A DNA stretch of 64,000 bases from Terrimonas ferruginea DSM 30193. GTDB lineage: Bacteria > Bacteroidota > Bacteroidia > Chitinophagales > Chitinophagaceae. Made by a program: the position numbers and the translations under genes. This document shows positions 42,376-51,361 of the stretch, piece after piece (the first letter of the stretch is position 1; every line of letters starts with the position of its first letter). The notes beneath the pieces were generated by a model that had not been told where the DNA came from, made no database searches, and saw only the letters and a list, made by a program, of their open reading frames with translations. The stretch is taken from NCBI RefSeq assembly GCF_000425585.1, contig NZ_AUDS01000019.1:1-64000 (forward strand), read 5' to 3'.

Positions 42376-44310
42376 ATGTTTCATCAATTGATTCAAAAAC
42401 ACTTAAACGCTGATGCACAGGAGAACGCAGCTGGTGAGGTGGAAACCGCACCTGACGCTTCTGCAGCGACAACAACTGCACCTGTGGCTGCGCCTGTTGT
42501 AGAGACAGCGCATGACGATTTCGACTGGAGCGTAGACAAACGCAACGTCACTTCTTACACCAAAGAAGAAAAAGAAAAGTATGACGATGTTTATGACAAC
42601 ACGTTCATACAACTGAACGACGGCGAACTGATCAAAGGTATCGTGGTAGGTCTGACCAAGACCGACGTGGTACTGAACATCGGTTTCAAAAGTGATGGTC
42701 TGATCTCTCTCAACGAATTCCGTGACATCCCCGGTCTGAAAGTAGGTGATGATGTGGAAGTAATGATCGTGGAGAAAGAAGACCGCGATGGTCACCTGAA
42801 CCTGAGCCGCAAACAAGCGCGTATCACACGTGCATGGGAGCGTATCGTGGAAGTACACAAAACTGGTGAAGTTATCACCGGTATCGTTACCTCTAAAACC
42901 AAAGGTGGTCTTATCGTGGATGTATTCGGTATGGAAACCTTCCTGCCCGGATCTCAGATCGACGTTAAGCCTGTAACTGACTACGATCAGTTTGTTGGCA
43001 AGACTATGGAATTCAAAGTGGTTAAGATCAACGAGACCATCAAGAATGCCGTAGTATCGCACAAGGCACTGATCGAAAGCGATATCGAAGCTCAGCGCGC
43101 CGAGATCATGAGCAAACTGGAAAAAGGACAGGTACTGGAAGGTACTGTGAAGAACATCACCGATTTCGGTGCCTTCATGGACCTGGGTGGCCTGGACGGT
43201 CTGCTCTATATCACCGACATTTCATGGGGCCGTATCTCTCACCCAAGCGAGGTGCTGAAGATGGACCAGAAGATCAATGTGGTGGTACTGGATTTCGACG
43301 ACGAGAAAAAACGTATCAGCCTGGGTCTGAAACAACTGACTCCGCATCCTTGGGATGTGCTGCCTGAGAACGTGGTAGAGGGTAATGTGGTTAAAGGCCG
43401 CGTAGTGAACATCGAAGACTACGGTGCATTCCTGGAGATCCTCCCGGGTGTGGAAGGTCTGGTACACGTTAGCGAAATCACATGGGCTAACACACCAATC
43501 AATGCGAAAGAGTTCTTCAAACTCGGCGACGAGTACGAAGCGAAGATCGTTACCCTCGACAAAGACAGCCGCAAGATGAGCCTCTCTATCAAGCAGCTTT
43601 CTCCTGATCCCTGGAACGACATCGAAACACGCTTTGCTGAAGGCAGCCGTCATACCGGCCTGGTGAAAAACATCACCAACTACGGTGTGTTTGTTGAACT
43701 GGCTTCCGGCATTGGTGGTATGATCCATATCTCTGACCTGAGCTGGCTGAAGCGTTTCAACCATCCCGGTGAATACACGAAAGTTGGTGAAAACATCGAC
43801 GTAGTGATCCTGGGTATTGACAAAGAGAACCGCAAACTCCAACTCGGACACAAACAGCTCGAGGAAGATCCCTGGAATACCCTTCAGGATACATTTGCCA
43901 TCGGCAGTATCCATGAAGGAACCGTGATCCGCCGCGACGATAAAGGTGCCGTTGTACAACTGCCCTACGGTCTGGAAGGATTTGCGCCTAACCGTCACCT
44001 GAACAAGGAAGATGGTAAGAGCGTAGGTGCCGACGAGACACTGCAATTCATGGTAATCGAATTCGATCGCAACGAGAAGCGTATTGTGCTTTCACACAGC
44101 CGCATCTGGGAGCAGGGTCAGTTCGAAGAGCGTGAAGCTGCTAAGAAAGAAGCGAAGGTTGAGTCTGACAAGACCAAAAAAGCTGTGAAAACTATCCAGA
44201 ACAAGGTAGAAAAAGCAACCCTGGGTGACCTGGGCGTGCTGGCCGACCTGAAGAAAAAACTGGATAACGACGCCGCTGCCAACGCTGCTGACGAACCCAA
44301 AGCAGAATAA
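42376..44310 (+). CDS. rpsA: 30S ribosomal protein S1
   Basis: 644 residues. An N-terminal extension of about 60 residues rich in Ala, Pro, Thr and acidic residues is followed by six S1 (OB-fold) repeats, seen as recurring G-x-V-x-x-I-x-x-(F/Y)-G-(A/V)-F segments such as VKNITDFGAFMDLGG, VVNIEDYGAFLEIL and VKNITNYGVFVELA. A Lys/Ala/Glu-rich tail ends the protein. S1 helps the 30S bind mRNA; in a phylum that scarcely uses Shine-Dalgarno pairing this is likely central. It has its own -7 box and terminator. Confidence 0.97.
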   Translation: MFHQLIQKHLNADAQENAAGEVETAPDASAATTTAPVAAPVVETAHDDFDWSVDKRNVTSYTKEEKEKYDDVYDNTFIQLNDGELIKGIVVGLTKTDVVLNIGFKSDGLISLNEFRDIPGLKVGDDVEVMIVEKEDRDGHLNLSRKQARITRAWERIVEVHKTGEVITGIVTSKTKGGLIVDVFGMETFLPGSQIDVKPVTDYDQFVGKTMEFKVVKINETIKNAVVSHKALIESDIEAQRAEIMSKLEKGQVLEGTVKNITDFGAFMDLGGLDGLLYITDISWGRISHPSEVLKMDQKINVVVLDFDDEKKRISLGLKQLTPHPWDVLPENVVEGNVVKGRVVNIEDYGAFLEILPGVEGLVHVSEITWANTPINAKEFFKLGDEYEAKIVTLDKDSRKMSLSIKQLSPDPWNDIETRFAEGSRHTGLVKNITNYGVFVELASGIGGMIHISDLSWLKRFNHPGEYTKVGENIDVVILGIDKENRKLQLGHKQLEEDPWNTLQDTFAIGSIHEGTVIRRDDKGAVVQLPYGLEGFAPNRHLNKEDGKSVGADETLQFMVIEFDRNEKRIVLSHSRIWEQGQFEEREAAKKEAKVESDKTKKAVKTIQNKVEKATLGDLGVLADLKKKLDNDAAANAADEPKAE

Positions 44311-44330
44311 GCACTAATCCTGTTTATACA

Positions 44331-44363
44331 AAAAAGCCCCTCGCCTCTGGCGGGGGCTTTTTT
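44331..44363 (+). terminator. Terminator of rpsA
   Basis: AAAAGCCCC-t-CGCC pairs with GGCGGGGGCTTTT over a TCT loop with one bulged base, then Ts. Confidence 0.88.
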
Positions 44364-44485
44364 AATGTGCAAATGTGCCCGGGCCTTGCCCGGGGCCATG
44401 TGTAAATGTGAAAGGGCAACTCAACCCAGGTCCACTCCGTACATTTTCACATTTACATATTTACACATTTTCACATTCTATTCTT
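44364..44485. repeat. ATGTGAAA-type inverted arms after rpsA
   Basis: A forward arm GTGCAAATGTG, then GCCCGGGCCTTGCCCGGGGC, then GTGTAAATGTGAAAG. The reverse arm is TTTTCACATTTACATATTT and ACACATTTTCACATTC. Confidence 0.7.
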
Positions 44486-44521
44486 AAATTGGGTTCTATT
44501 TGCAAATCAAAATATGCTTGC

Positions 44522-45292
44522 ATGTGGGAGCGATTGGTCAATTATAGCCTTGTGCGGAAGTTTGTTCACCTGGTAGTAGGCTTGTTCTACTGGCCCCGCC
44601 TTTCTATCATCAACAAATTACGGATCGAAGGAGCAGAGCATGTCCGCAAACTGCCGAAGCAGAATGTACTTTTCGTCAGCAATCACCAGACCTACTTCGC
44701 CGACGTCATCACTTTTTTTGCCATCTTCTCCGCGATAAAATGGGGCAGGAAAAAAAGCCTGGGCCCGATTCCCTACTACTTACTGAACCCCTTCACGCGC
44801 ATACAATATATCGCTGCGGCAGAAACCATGCATTCCAATTGGATCGCACGTTTCTTTTTGCTGGCAGGCGGCATCACGGTCAAACGCACCTGGAATGAAA
44901 AAAGCAAGGAAGTACGCAAAGGACTCGATCCTTCCGATACCCGTAAAATCACAAGGGCATTGGAAAAAAGCTGGATCGTCACCTTTCCGCAAGGAACTAC
45001 TGCGCCCTTTGCACCAGGACGTAAAGGCACGGCCATCATCATCCGCTACAGCAAACCCGTAGTGGTACCGGTGGTGATCTCGGGATTTTCGCGCGCCTTT
45101 AACAAAACCGGCCTCAAGCTGCTGAAGCGTGGCACCAAACTAACAGTTACCTTTAAAGCCCCGCTGGAACTGACTTACAACGAACCGGCGGATGTGATAC
45201 TGGAAAAAGTGATGGATGCCATCGAACAAAGCAAACACTATATGACGGAAGGTAAACACCAATGGGTGTCGCCTGAAGCCATTAACTCCTGA
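44522..45292 (+). CDS. 1-acyl-sn-glycerol-3-phosphate acyltransferase (PlsC family)
   Basis: 256 residues from the ATG giving MWERLVNYSL; an earlier in-frame ATG would translate the repeat arms. Block I is SNHQTYFAD (HxxxxD) near residue 57. Block II-like FFLLAGGITVKRTWNEK, block III FPQGTTAPFAPGRKG and block IV VPVVISGFSRAF follow. It should acylate lysophosphatidic acid at the inner membrane. It is followed after 19 nt by a LacI-type regulator gene on the same strand. Confidence 0.88.
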   Translation: MWERLVNYSLVRKFVHLVVGLFYWPRLSIINKLRIEGAEHVRKLPKQNVLFVSNHQTYFADVITFFAIFSAIKWGRKKSLGPIPYYLLNPFTRIQYIAAAETMHSNWIARFFLLAGGITVKRTWNEKSKEVRKGLDPSDTRKITRALEKSWIVTFPQGTTAPFAPGRKGTAIIIRYSKPVVVPVVISGFSRAFNKTGLKLLKRGTKLTVTFKAPLELTYNEPADVILEKVMDAIEQSKHYMTEGKHQWVSPEAINS

Positions 45293-45311
45293 AGCAGGGA
45301 GGCTAACCACT

Positions 45312-46316
45312 ATGACCGATACACGTAAGCCCGCAACCATCAAAGAAATTGCGCGGCAACTCAATGTATCCGTATCCACCGTATCGCGCGCCCTGCGTGA
45401 TCACCCGGGTATCGGATTGCGAACGCGCCAGCGCGTACAGGAACTGGCGGCACAACTGAACTATGAACCCAACCAGGCGGCCATCTCTTTCAAACAAGGC
45501 CGTACCCGCACTATCGGTCTGATAGTGCCGAATCTACGGGAAGAATTTTTTTGCATGGCCATCCAGGCAGTGGAAGAACTGGCGCAGCAGCAGGGGTATA
45601 CCGTGCTCATCGGCCAGTCGCACGACCGCCCCGCCAAAGAGCGCGAAGTGCTGGACTCGATGCGCCGCAACCGTGTAGATGGTGTATTAATATCATTAGC
45701 CAAAGACACGCGTGACTATGGCCTGTTCGATGAACTGAAACAATACGGGTTGCCGGTGGTATTCTTCGACCGGGTACCTGCCGGGCAACTCTATCATGGT
45801 GTACGTTGCAACCTCGCGAGGGCATCGTCGGAACTGGTAGAGTTGCTGGCACAACGCGGACATACTCATATAGGATTCATCAATGGTCCGGCTACGCTGG
45901 CTGCGGCGGCGGAACGCGAGCAGGGCATCAAAGCGGCGGCGGCCCGGCATCCCGGCATGGAGATCGTGCTAACTGATACGGGACTGGCCTCGCATGCCAC
46001 ACGAATTGCCATGAAACAATTGCTGGCGCGCGAAGTACGGCCTACGGCGGTGATCACTTTCAATGATTATGTAGCACTGGAAGCGATGGCCTACTGCCGC
46101 GAACAGGGGCTGACGATCAACACGGACATCAGCTTTGTAAGTTATGCGCACCTGTCGTTTATGCGTTACCTGGAAAGAGGGTTATTGGCATCGGTAGAAC
46201 AATTTCCCGCCGAGCAGGGGAAGGCCGCTACGGAGTTGTTGTTGAGGATGGTGGAAGGCGAGGAGGGAATAGCGGCGGGTTACCAGGTACTGGAAGCCAA
46301 ACTGATTGTGAATTAA
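45312..46316 (+). CDS. LacI-family transcriptional regulator
   Basis: 334 residues. The N-terminal helix-turn-helix TIKEIARQLNVSVSTVSRAL and hinge region YEPNQAAISFKQGRTRTIGLIVPN are classic LacI/GalR features. A periplasmic-binding-protein-like effector domain follows (DGVLISLAKDTRDYGLFDEL, HTHIGFINGPATLAAAAER, FNDYVALEAM). Such proteins usually bind a sugar and control a carbohydrate gene set; no such operon is near. An AGGGAGG run lies a few bases upstream of the ATG, a rare SD-like sequence for this genome, perhaps fortuitous. It is directly upstream of the tRNA. Confidence 0.92.
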   Translation: MTDTRKPATIKEIARQLNVSVSTVSRALRDHPGIGLRTRQRVQELAAQLNYEPNQAAISFKQGRTRTIGLIVPNLREEFFCMAIQAVEELAQQQGYTVLIGQSHDRPAKEREVLDSMRRNRVDGVLISLAKDTRDYGLFDELKQYGLPVVFFDRVPAGQLYHGVRCNLARASSELVELLAQRGHTHIGFINGPATLAAAAEREQGIKAAAARHPGMEIVLTDTGLASHATRIAMKQLLAREVRPTAVITFNDYVALEAMAYCREQGLTINTDISFVSYAHLSFMRYLERGLLASVEQFPAEQGKAATELLLRMVEGEEGIAAGYQVLEAKLIVN

Positions 46317-46346
46317 AATATTATCGTAAAAAAGTAGAACATGAAT

Positions 46347-46377
46347 TTTGCCATTAATCTGCGTACACTTACTTTTG
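46347..46377 (+). promoter_or_regulatory. Promoter of tRNA-Ser
   Basis: TTTG, 19 bp, TACTTTTG: a full match to the Bacteroidota -33/-7 consensus. The box ends 4 nt before the mature tRNA 5' end. Confidence 0.8.
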
Positions 46378-46381
46378 CCGC

Positions 46382-46466
46382 GGAGAGATGGCAGAGCGGT
46401 CGAATGCGGCGGTCTTGAAAACCGTTGACTGTAACAGGTCCGGGGGTTCGAATCCCTCTCTCTCCG
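46382..46466 (+). tRNA. tRNA-Ser (anticodon UGA)
   Basis: 85 nt. The 7-bp acceptor stem GGAGAGA/TCTCTCC, anticodon loop CTTGAAA (anticodon TGA), long variable arm typical of class II tRNAs, T arm GGGGG-TTCGAAT-CCCTC and discriminator G all fit serine. CCA is not encoded. It lies 151 nt upstream of the defence operon. Confidence 0.96.
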
Positions 46467-46481
46467 CTGGAACCAAATAGG

Positions 46482-46515
46482 AAAAGCCTTTTGTCGATGA
46501 CAAGAGGCTTTTTTG
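46482..46515 (+). terminator. Terminator of tRNA-Ser
   Basis: AAAAGCCTTTTGTC pairs with GACAAGAGGCTTTT (one G-U) around a GAT loop and is followed by more Ts. Confidence 0.85.
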
Positions 46516-46617
46516 TTGGGGGGATTGTATTGATAAATTGCTTTAATGTCATTTTTCACAATCATCTTTATTTTATATATTGATTTGCCATTAAATGCTA
46601 TGTAATTTATTGCGGAT

Positions 46618-49600
46618 ATGCAACCATCTAATTTCATATACCTGGAACAGGGGTTTCCGCTGTTGTATAATATCGGTAAAACTGCTGAACACTACCTTTA
46701 CAACGATCCAGTGGTATGCCTGATTAAGTTGAGGCAATTAGGTGAAAAGATATCCGAATACTTATTTGAAGAACACCAATTAGTATTTCCCTGGGTTAAT
46801 ACATTTCACAACCGTATAAAAATACTGGAAGAAGAAAAAATACTATCTACTACTGTTTCGGACTTATTCTTTCTGATCAAAAAGAAAGGAAATACGGCTG
46901 CTCATGATGGCAAAGGGACCTTTGATGAAGCCAAATCATGTTTATATGCAGCATTCCAACTCGCTAAATGGTTCTGCGAAATCTATTCATCAGGTGATCA
47001 GTCCTTAGACCATGTTAAATTTATTCTTCCGGATGATGTCAGAGAAGACACTCAGTTAAAGCAGCTGGAAATGCAGTATACGCGGCTGGAAGCTGCGTTT
47101 AATAAATTACTTGAAGAACGGAATATAAATGAACTGAGTGAAGAAAAAAGAGCAACGATCAGGCAAAGAGCGACAAAAGCAGCTGCAAAGATCAGCATGT
47201 CTGAAGCAGAAACGAGGGCACTAATAGATGAGCGGCTTGCAATTGCAGGCTGGCTGGTGAATACAGAAACGCTTAATTATAAAAAACATAAAACGCTTCC
47301 GCAAAGAGGTAAAAATATGGCTATCGCGGAGTGGCCTTCAGGCCCCAACTGGGCTGATTATGCTTTGTTTATTGGTTGCGAATTGTATGGATTTGTAGAG
47401 GCAAAAAAATATGGGCAGGATATTTCCACAGATCTCCGGCAAGCAAAAGTATATGCAGAATTGGTGGAAGCTGATCAAGAAGCTATATTATTAGGCGCAT
47501 GGGACAGGTATAAAGTACCTTTTTTATTTTCAACCAATGGGCGTCCCTATCTGGAACAGATCAAGACAAAGAGTGGCATCTGGTTCCTGGATGTACGCGA
47601 AAAAACAAACAATGCGCGTCCGTTGCAGGGATGGTACTCCCCGGAAGGGCTCATTAAACTGAGGGAAAAGGACATTCAGCAGGCTAACCAGAAACTACTA
47701 TCATCGAGTCTCGATTTCCTGGAAAGCAGGTCAGGGTTAGGACTTCGTGCCTATCAGCTTGATGCTATCAGAGCTGTTGAACAAAGGATTGTAACAGCAC
47801 CCGAAAACCACAGAGCCTTAGTTGCCATGGCAACGGGTACCGGTAAAACCCGAACTATTATCGGCCTATGTTACCATTTAATACAGACGAACAGGTTTAA
47901 CCGGATATTGTTTCTCGTGGATCGCAATCTTTTAGGTACGCAAGCGATTAATGCTTTCAAGGATAATAAAGTGGTAGGCTTGAACACATTCGCAGAGATC
48001 TACGATGTGAAAGAGCTGAAAGAAAAAATGCCGGAACAGGATACTCGGCTGCATTTTTCTACAGTGCAGAGTATGGTAAAACGCCTGTTTTACAAAGAAG
48101 GTGATGAAGATGTCTTTCCGGTAGATCAGTATGATTGTATTATCATTGATGAGGCACATCGGGGCTACCTGATGGATAAGGAAATGGATGACGAGGAATT
48201 AGTATTCAAAGATCAGAATGATTATGTAAGCAAATACCGTATGGTTTTGGATTATTTCGATGCCTATGCCATCGGATTAACGGCAACGCCGGCCTTACAT
48301 ACCACTGAAATTTTTGGCACCCCGGTTTATTTCTATTCTTACAGAGAAGCCGTCATAGATGGTTATCTAATAGATCATGAACCGCCACACCAGATAGAAA
48401 CCAAACTGAGTAAAGAAGGTATCACCTGGGAAAAAGGAGAAAAGCCCAAAGCTTATGACCAGGAAGAGAATAGCATTATTGAACTGGAAGCCCTGGAGGA
48501 TGAGTTGCATTTTGATGTATCGGCCTTCAACAAACTGGTACTTTCCGAAAACTTCAACAGGACAGTAGTGAGACAATTGGCAAAAGCCTTGGACCCGGAA
48601 GGCGATGCTAAAACACTGGTATTTGCCGCTACCGATGAACATGCTGATACCCTGGTTCATTTGTTTAAAGAAGAATACGGCAGCTTAGGAATTGATGTGC
48701 CGGATAATGCAATCCAAAAGATTACCGGTAAATCCTATAAGCCGCAGGAATTGTTGAACCGTTATAAAAATGAACAGTTCCCTAATATAGCCGTCACCGT
48801 TGACTTATTGACAACCGGGATCGACGTGCCGCGTATCAGTAACCTGGTGTTTATGCGTCGGGTAAAATCCCGTATTTTATATGAGCAGATGTTAGGACGT
48901 GCTACGCGCAGATGCGACGAAATCAATAAAGAATTTTTCCAGATTTATGACGCCGTGGGCTTATACGAAACCCTTAGGGATTATACACAAATGAGGCCTG
49001 TTTCTGTAAATGCAAAGGCATCCTTTCAACAGTTATCGGAGGAGCTGGATGTTATCCAAACGCAGGAACGGGTAAAGAAACAGGTAGAACAGATCATTGC
49101 CAAACTGCAAAGGAAACGACGTCATATCGAAGATTCGGAGGATGCAGAAAATACCTTCAGTTTTTATGCCGAAGGAAATAACATCTCTCAATTCATCGAT
49201 ATCCTTAAAAGCCAGTTGAACAGTACCGAGATACAAAATATCATTCAAGAGCGACGGGCACTATGGAGATACCTTGATGAATTTAAACCTGCTCCGGGTT
49301 ATGTAATGGTATCAGAGCATGAAGATGAGTATATCGAAACAACGCGTGGTTATGGAAAAGGTAGCAAGCCTGAAGACTATCTGGATAGTTTCACCAGTTT
49401 TATCAAAAACAACCTTAACCAGGTAGCAGCATTATCCATTGTATGCAACCGGCCTAAGGAATTGGATCGAAAATCATTAAAAGAGCTGCTCATCGTTTTA
49501 GATGCAGCAGGGTTCAATACGGTATCTTTACGCACAGCCTGGAAACAGGCGAAAAATGAAGATATCGCGGCTGATATTATTTCCTTTATACGCACATTTG

Positions 49601-49872
49601 CCATAGGTACATCGCTGGAAAGCCATGAAGACAGAATTAAACGGGCAATGCTGAAGGTGAGGAATATGAAACAATGGAATGCCGTACAAAGTAAGTGGCT
49701 GGATCGTTTTGAAAAGCAGTTGCTGAAAGAAACAATTTTGCAAATAAAAGACCTGGATGACGAACCTTTTAAAGATGAAGGCGGTTTCCGGCGATTAGAT
49801 AAAATATTCGAACACCAGTTGCAAGCCGTATTAGATACCATTAATGATAACTTATATGCCCAATCGGCATAA
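46618..49872 (+). CDS. hsdR: Type I restriction enzyme, R subunit
   Basis: 1084 residues. HsdR translocates and cuts unmodified DNA in complex with HsdM and HsdS. About residues 1-130 resemble a DUF4145-type helical domain, ending with KKKGNTAAHDGKGTFDEAK. A PD-(D/E)xK nuclease follows, with Asp247 and Glu261-Ala-Lys263 (in WADYALFIGCELYGFVEAKK). Next is the SF2 motor: MATGTGKT at 404-411, DEAH at 511-514, LTATP, and in lobe 2 DLLTTGIDVPRISNLVFMRR and LGRATRR. An EcoEI-like C-terminal helical domain of about 300 residues ends the protein. It is the first gene of a seven-gene operon, 28 nt from hsdM. A TTTG and AT-rich stretch lie upstream without a clear -7 box. Confidence 0.95.
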   Translation: MQPSNFIYLEQGFPLLYNIGKTAEHYLYNDPVVCLIKLRQLGEKISEYLFEEHQLVFPWVNTFHNRIKILEEEKILSTTVSDLFFLIKKKGNTAAHDGKGTFDEAKSCLYAAFQLAKWFCEIYSSGDQSLDHVKFILPDDVREDTQLKQLEMQYTRLEAAFNKLLEERNINELSEEKRATIRQRATKAAAKISMSEAETRALIDERLAIAGWLVNTETLNYKKHKTLPQRGKNMAIAEWPSGPNWADYALFIGCELYGFVEAKKYGQDISTDLRQAKVYAELVEADQEAILLGAWDRYKVPFLFSTNGRPYLEQIKTKSGIWFLDVREKTNNARPLQGWYSPEGLIKLREKDIQQANQKLLSSSLDFLESRSGLGLRAYQLDAIRAVEQRIVTAPENHRALVAMATGTGKTRTIIGLCYHLIQTNRFNRILFLVDRNLLGTQAINAFKDNKVVGLNTFAEIYDVKELKEKMPEQDTRLHFSTVQSMVKRLFYKEGDEDVFPVDQYDCIIIDEAHRGYLMDKEMDDEELVFKDQNDYVSKYRMVLDYFDAYAIGLTATPALHTTEIFGTPVYFYSYREAVIDGYLIDHEPPHQIETKLSKEGITWEKGEKPKAYDQEENSIIELEALEDELHFDVSAFNKLVLSENFNRTVVRQLAKALDPEGDAKTLVFAATDEHADTLVHLFKEEYGSLGIDVPDNAIQKITGKSYKPQELLNRYKNEQFPNIAVTVDLLTTGIDVPRISNLVFMRRVKSRILYEQMLGRATRRCDEINKEFFQIYDAVGLYETLRDYTQMRPVSVNAKASFQQLSEELDVIQTQERVKKQVEQIIAKLQRKRRHIEDSEDAENTFSFYAEGNNISQFIDILKSQLNSTEIQNIIQERRALWRYLDEFKPAPGYVMVSEHEDEYIETTRGYGKGSKPEDYLDSFTSFIKNNLNQVAALSIVCNRPKELDRKSLKELLIVLDAAGFNTVSLRTAWKQAKNEDIAADIISFIRTFAIGTSLESHEDRIKRAMLKVRNMKQWNAVQSKWLDRFEKQLLKETILQIKDLDDEPFKDEGGFRRLDKIFEHQLQAVLDTINDNLYAQSA

Positions 49873-49900
49873 AGCACAATTTAAAGAACAATAGTATATT

Positions 49901-51361
49901 ATGAGTGCAGAAGATATTGCCCGGAAATTATGGAGCTTATGCGATGTGTTGCGCGACGATGGCGTCACCTATCACCAATACCTGAATGAGTTGACCTATA
50001 TCCTTTTCCTTCGGTTATCCGAAGTGAAAGGATTTGAAGAACAAATTCCGGAAGAGTACCGCTGGAGCCGGTTGAAAGGTATTAAAGACAATAAAGACCT
50101 TTTTGATACCTACCGGGAGTTATTAGCTACCATTGCTGCCAAAAGTGAAAATGACACCATAAGCGAGATCTACACCAATGCGGCAACAACCTTACGCAAA
50201 CCGGCTAATCTGCGTACGCTGATCACGAGCATCGACAATATTGACTGGTTCGACGATCATGAAAAAGACAAGATTGCTACTATTTATGAAGAGTTGCTGG
50301 AACGCAATGCAGGCGAAAAGAAGAGCGGTGCCGGGCAGTATTTTACACCCAGACCCTTGATCAATGTAATGGTTGACTTGCTGGTACCCAGAATTGGTGA
50401 GCGTTGGAATGATCCCGCAGCAGGCACTTTCGGGTTTATGATCGCGGCAGACCAGTACCTGCGCGAAAAGACAGACAACTATTATGACCTGGATACCAAG
50501 GAAAGAAAATTTCAGCTTACAGAGGCATTCAGTGGTTGTGAGCTGGTACAGGATGCACATCGATTGGCACTAATGAACGTAAAATTGCATGGACAGGATA
50601 GCAAAATTATTCTAGGGGATACTTTGAGCGAGTTGGGAAAGAACTTTAAAAATTATGATGGCGTATTGGCGAATCCTCCTTTTGGTACCAAGATAGGTGG
50701 TGAGCGCCCTACACGCGGCGACTTTACTTTTCCAACCAGCAACAAGCAACTCAATTTCCTACAGCATATATACCGCTCCCTGCATAAACGAGGAGGCGCT
50801 AGGGCCGCTGTAGTGTTACCGGATAATGTATTATTTGAAGATAATGACGGACAGAAAATCCGGCGAGATCTAATGGACAAATGTAACCTGCATACTATTC
50901 TTCGTCTGCCGACCGGCATTTTTTACGCACAAGGAGTAAAAACCAATGTGCTCTTTTTTGAACGCGGCAAAACGGAAACAGGCAACACAAAACAAGTCTG
51001 GTTTTATGATATGCGAACGAATGCACCCGCCTATGGTAAGCGTACGCCATTCAAACGGGATGCCTTTGCTGATTTTGTATTAGCCTATACAGGCGGCATA
51101 AGCATTGATAACGTAAAGCAGGAATATGATGGTGTGATTGATTTAAAAAAACGTGAGCAGGTTAACGATGTACGTTGGAGCCGTTATACTCGCGAAGAAA
51201 TCGTCTCCAAAAAAGATTCGCTGGATATAGGGCTGATGAACGAAAGAGCCTTAAATGGTGAAAGTGAAATAACGGAACCGGCAGACATTGCCCGTGAAGC
51301 ACAGAATGAAATAAAAACCATTGAATTAGAACTTGAAAAAATAATGGCATTATTAAAGTGA
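49901..51361 (+). CDS. hsdM: Type I DNA adenine methyltransferase, M subunit
   Basis: 486 residues. The N-terminal helical HsdM domain (LWSLCDVLRDDGVTYHQYLNELTYILFLRL) precedes a gamma-class N6-adenine methyltransferase fold. The SAM-binding motif is DPAAGTFGFM (from residue 171) and the catalytic NPPF is at 258-261. GAGQYFTPRPLINVMVDLL is also typical. It methylates the sequence chosen by HsdS and protects host DNA. The stop overlaps the GTG start of hsdS (GTGA). Confidence 0.96.
   Translation: MSAEDIARKLWSLCDVLRDDGVTYHQYLNELTYILFLRLSEVKGFEEQIPEEYRWSRLKGIKDNKDLFDTYRELLATIAAKSENDTISEIYTNAATTLRKPANLRTLITSIDNIDWFDDHEKDKIATIYEELLERNAGEKKSGAGQYFTPRPLINVMVDLLVPRIGERWNDPAAGTFGFMIAADQYLREKTDNYYDLDTKERKFQLTEAFSGCELVQDAHRLALMNVKLHGQDSKIILGDTLSELGKNFKNYDGVLANPPFGTKIGGERPTRGDFTFPTSNKQLNFLQHIYRSLHKRGGARAAVVLPDNVLFEDNDGQKIRRDLMDKCNLHTILRLPTGIFYAQGVKTNVLFFERGKTETGNTKQVWFYDMRTNAPAYGKRTPFKRDAFADFVLAYTGGISIDNVKQEYDGVIDLKKREQVNDVRWSRYTREEIVSKKDSLDIGLMNERALNGESEITEPADIAREAQNEIKTIELELEKIMALLK

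Noticed and set aside
44375-44521. Longer start for the short acyltransferase
   Set aside because: The extra 49 residues are translated from the intergenic repeat arms and precede the normal PlsC N-terminus.
46182-46637. Minus-strand frames across the tRNA, including peptides of the kind [18 protein letters not shown]
   Set aside because: They are the antisense of tRNA-Ser, a well-known source of false protein annotations.
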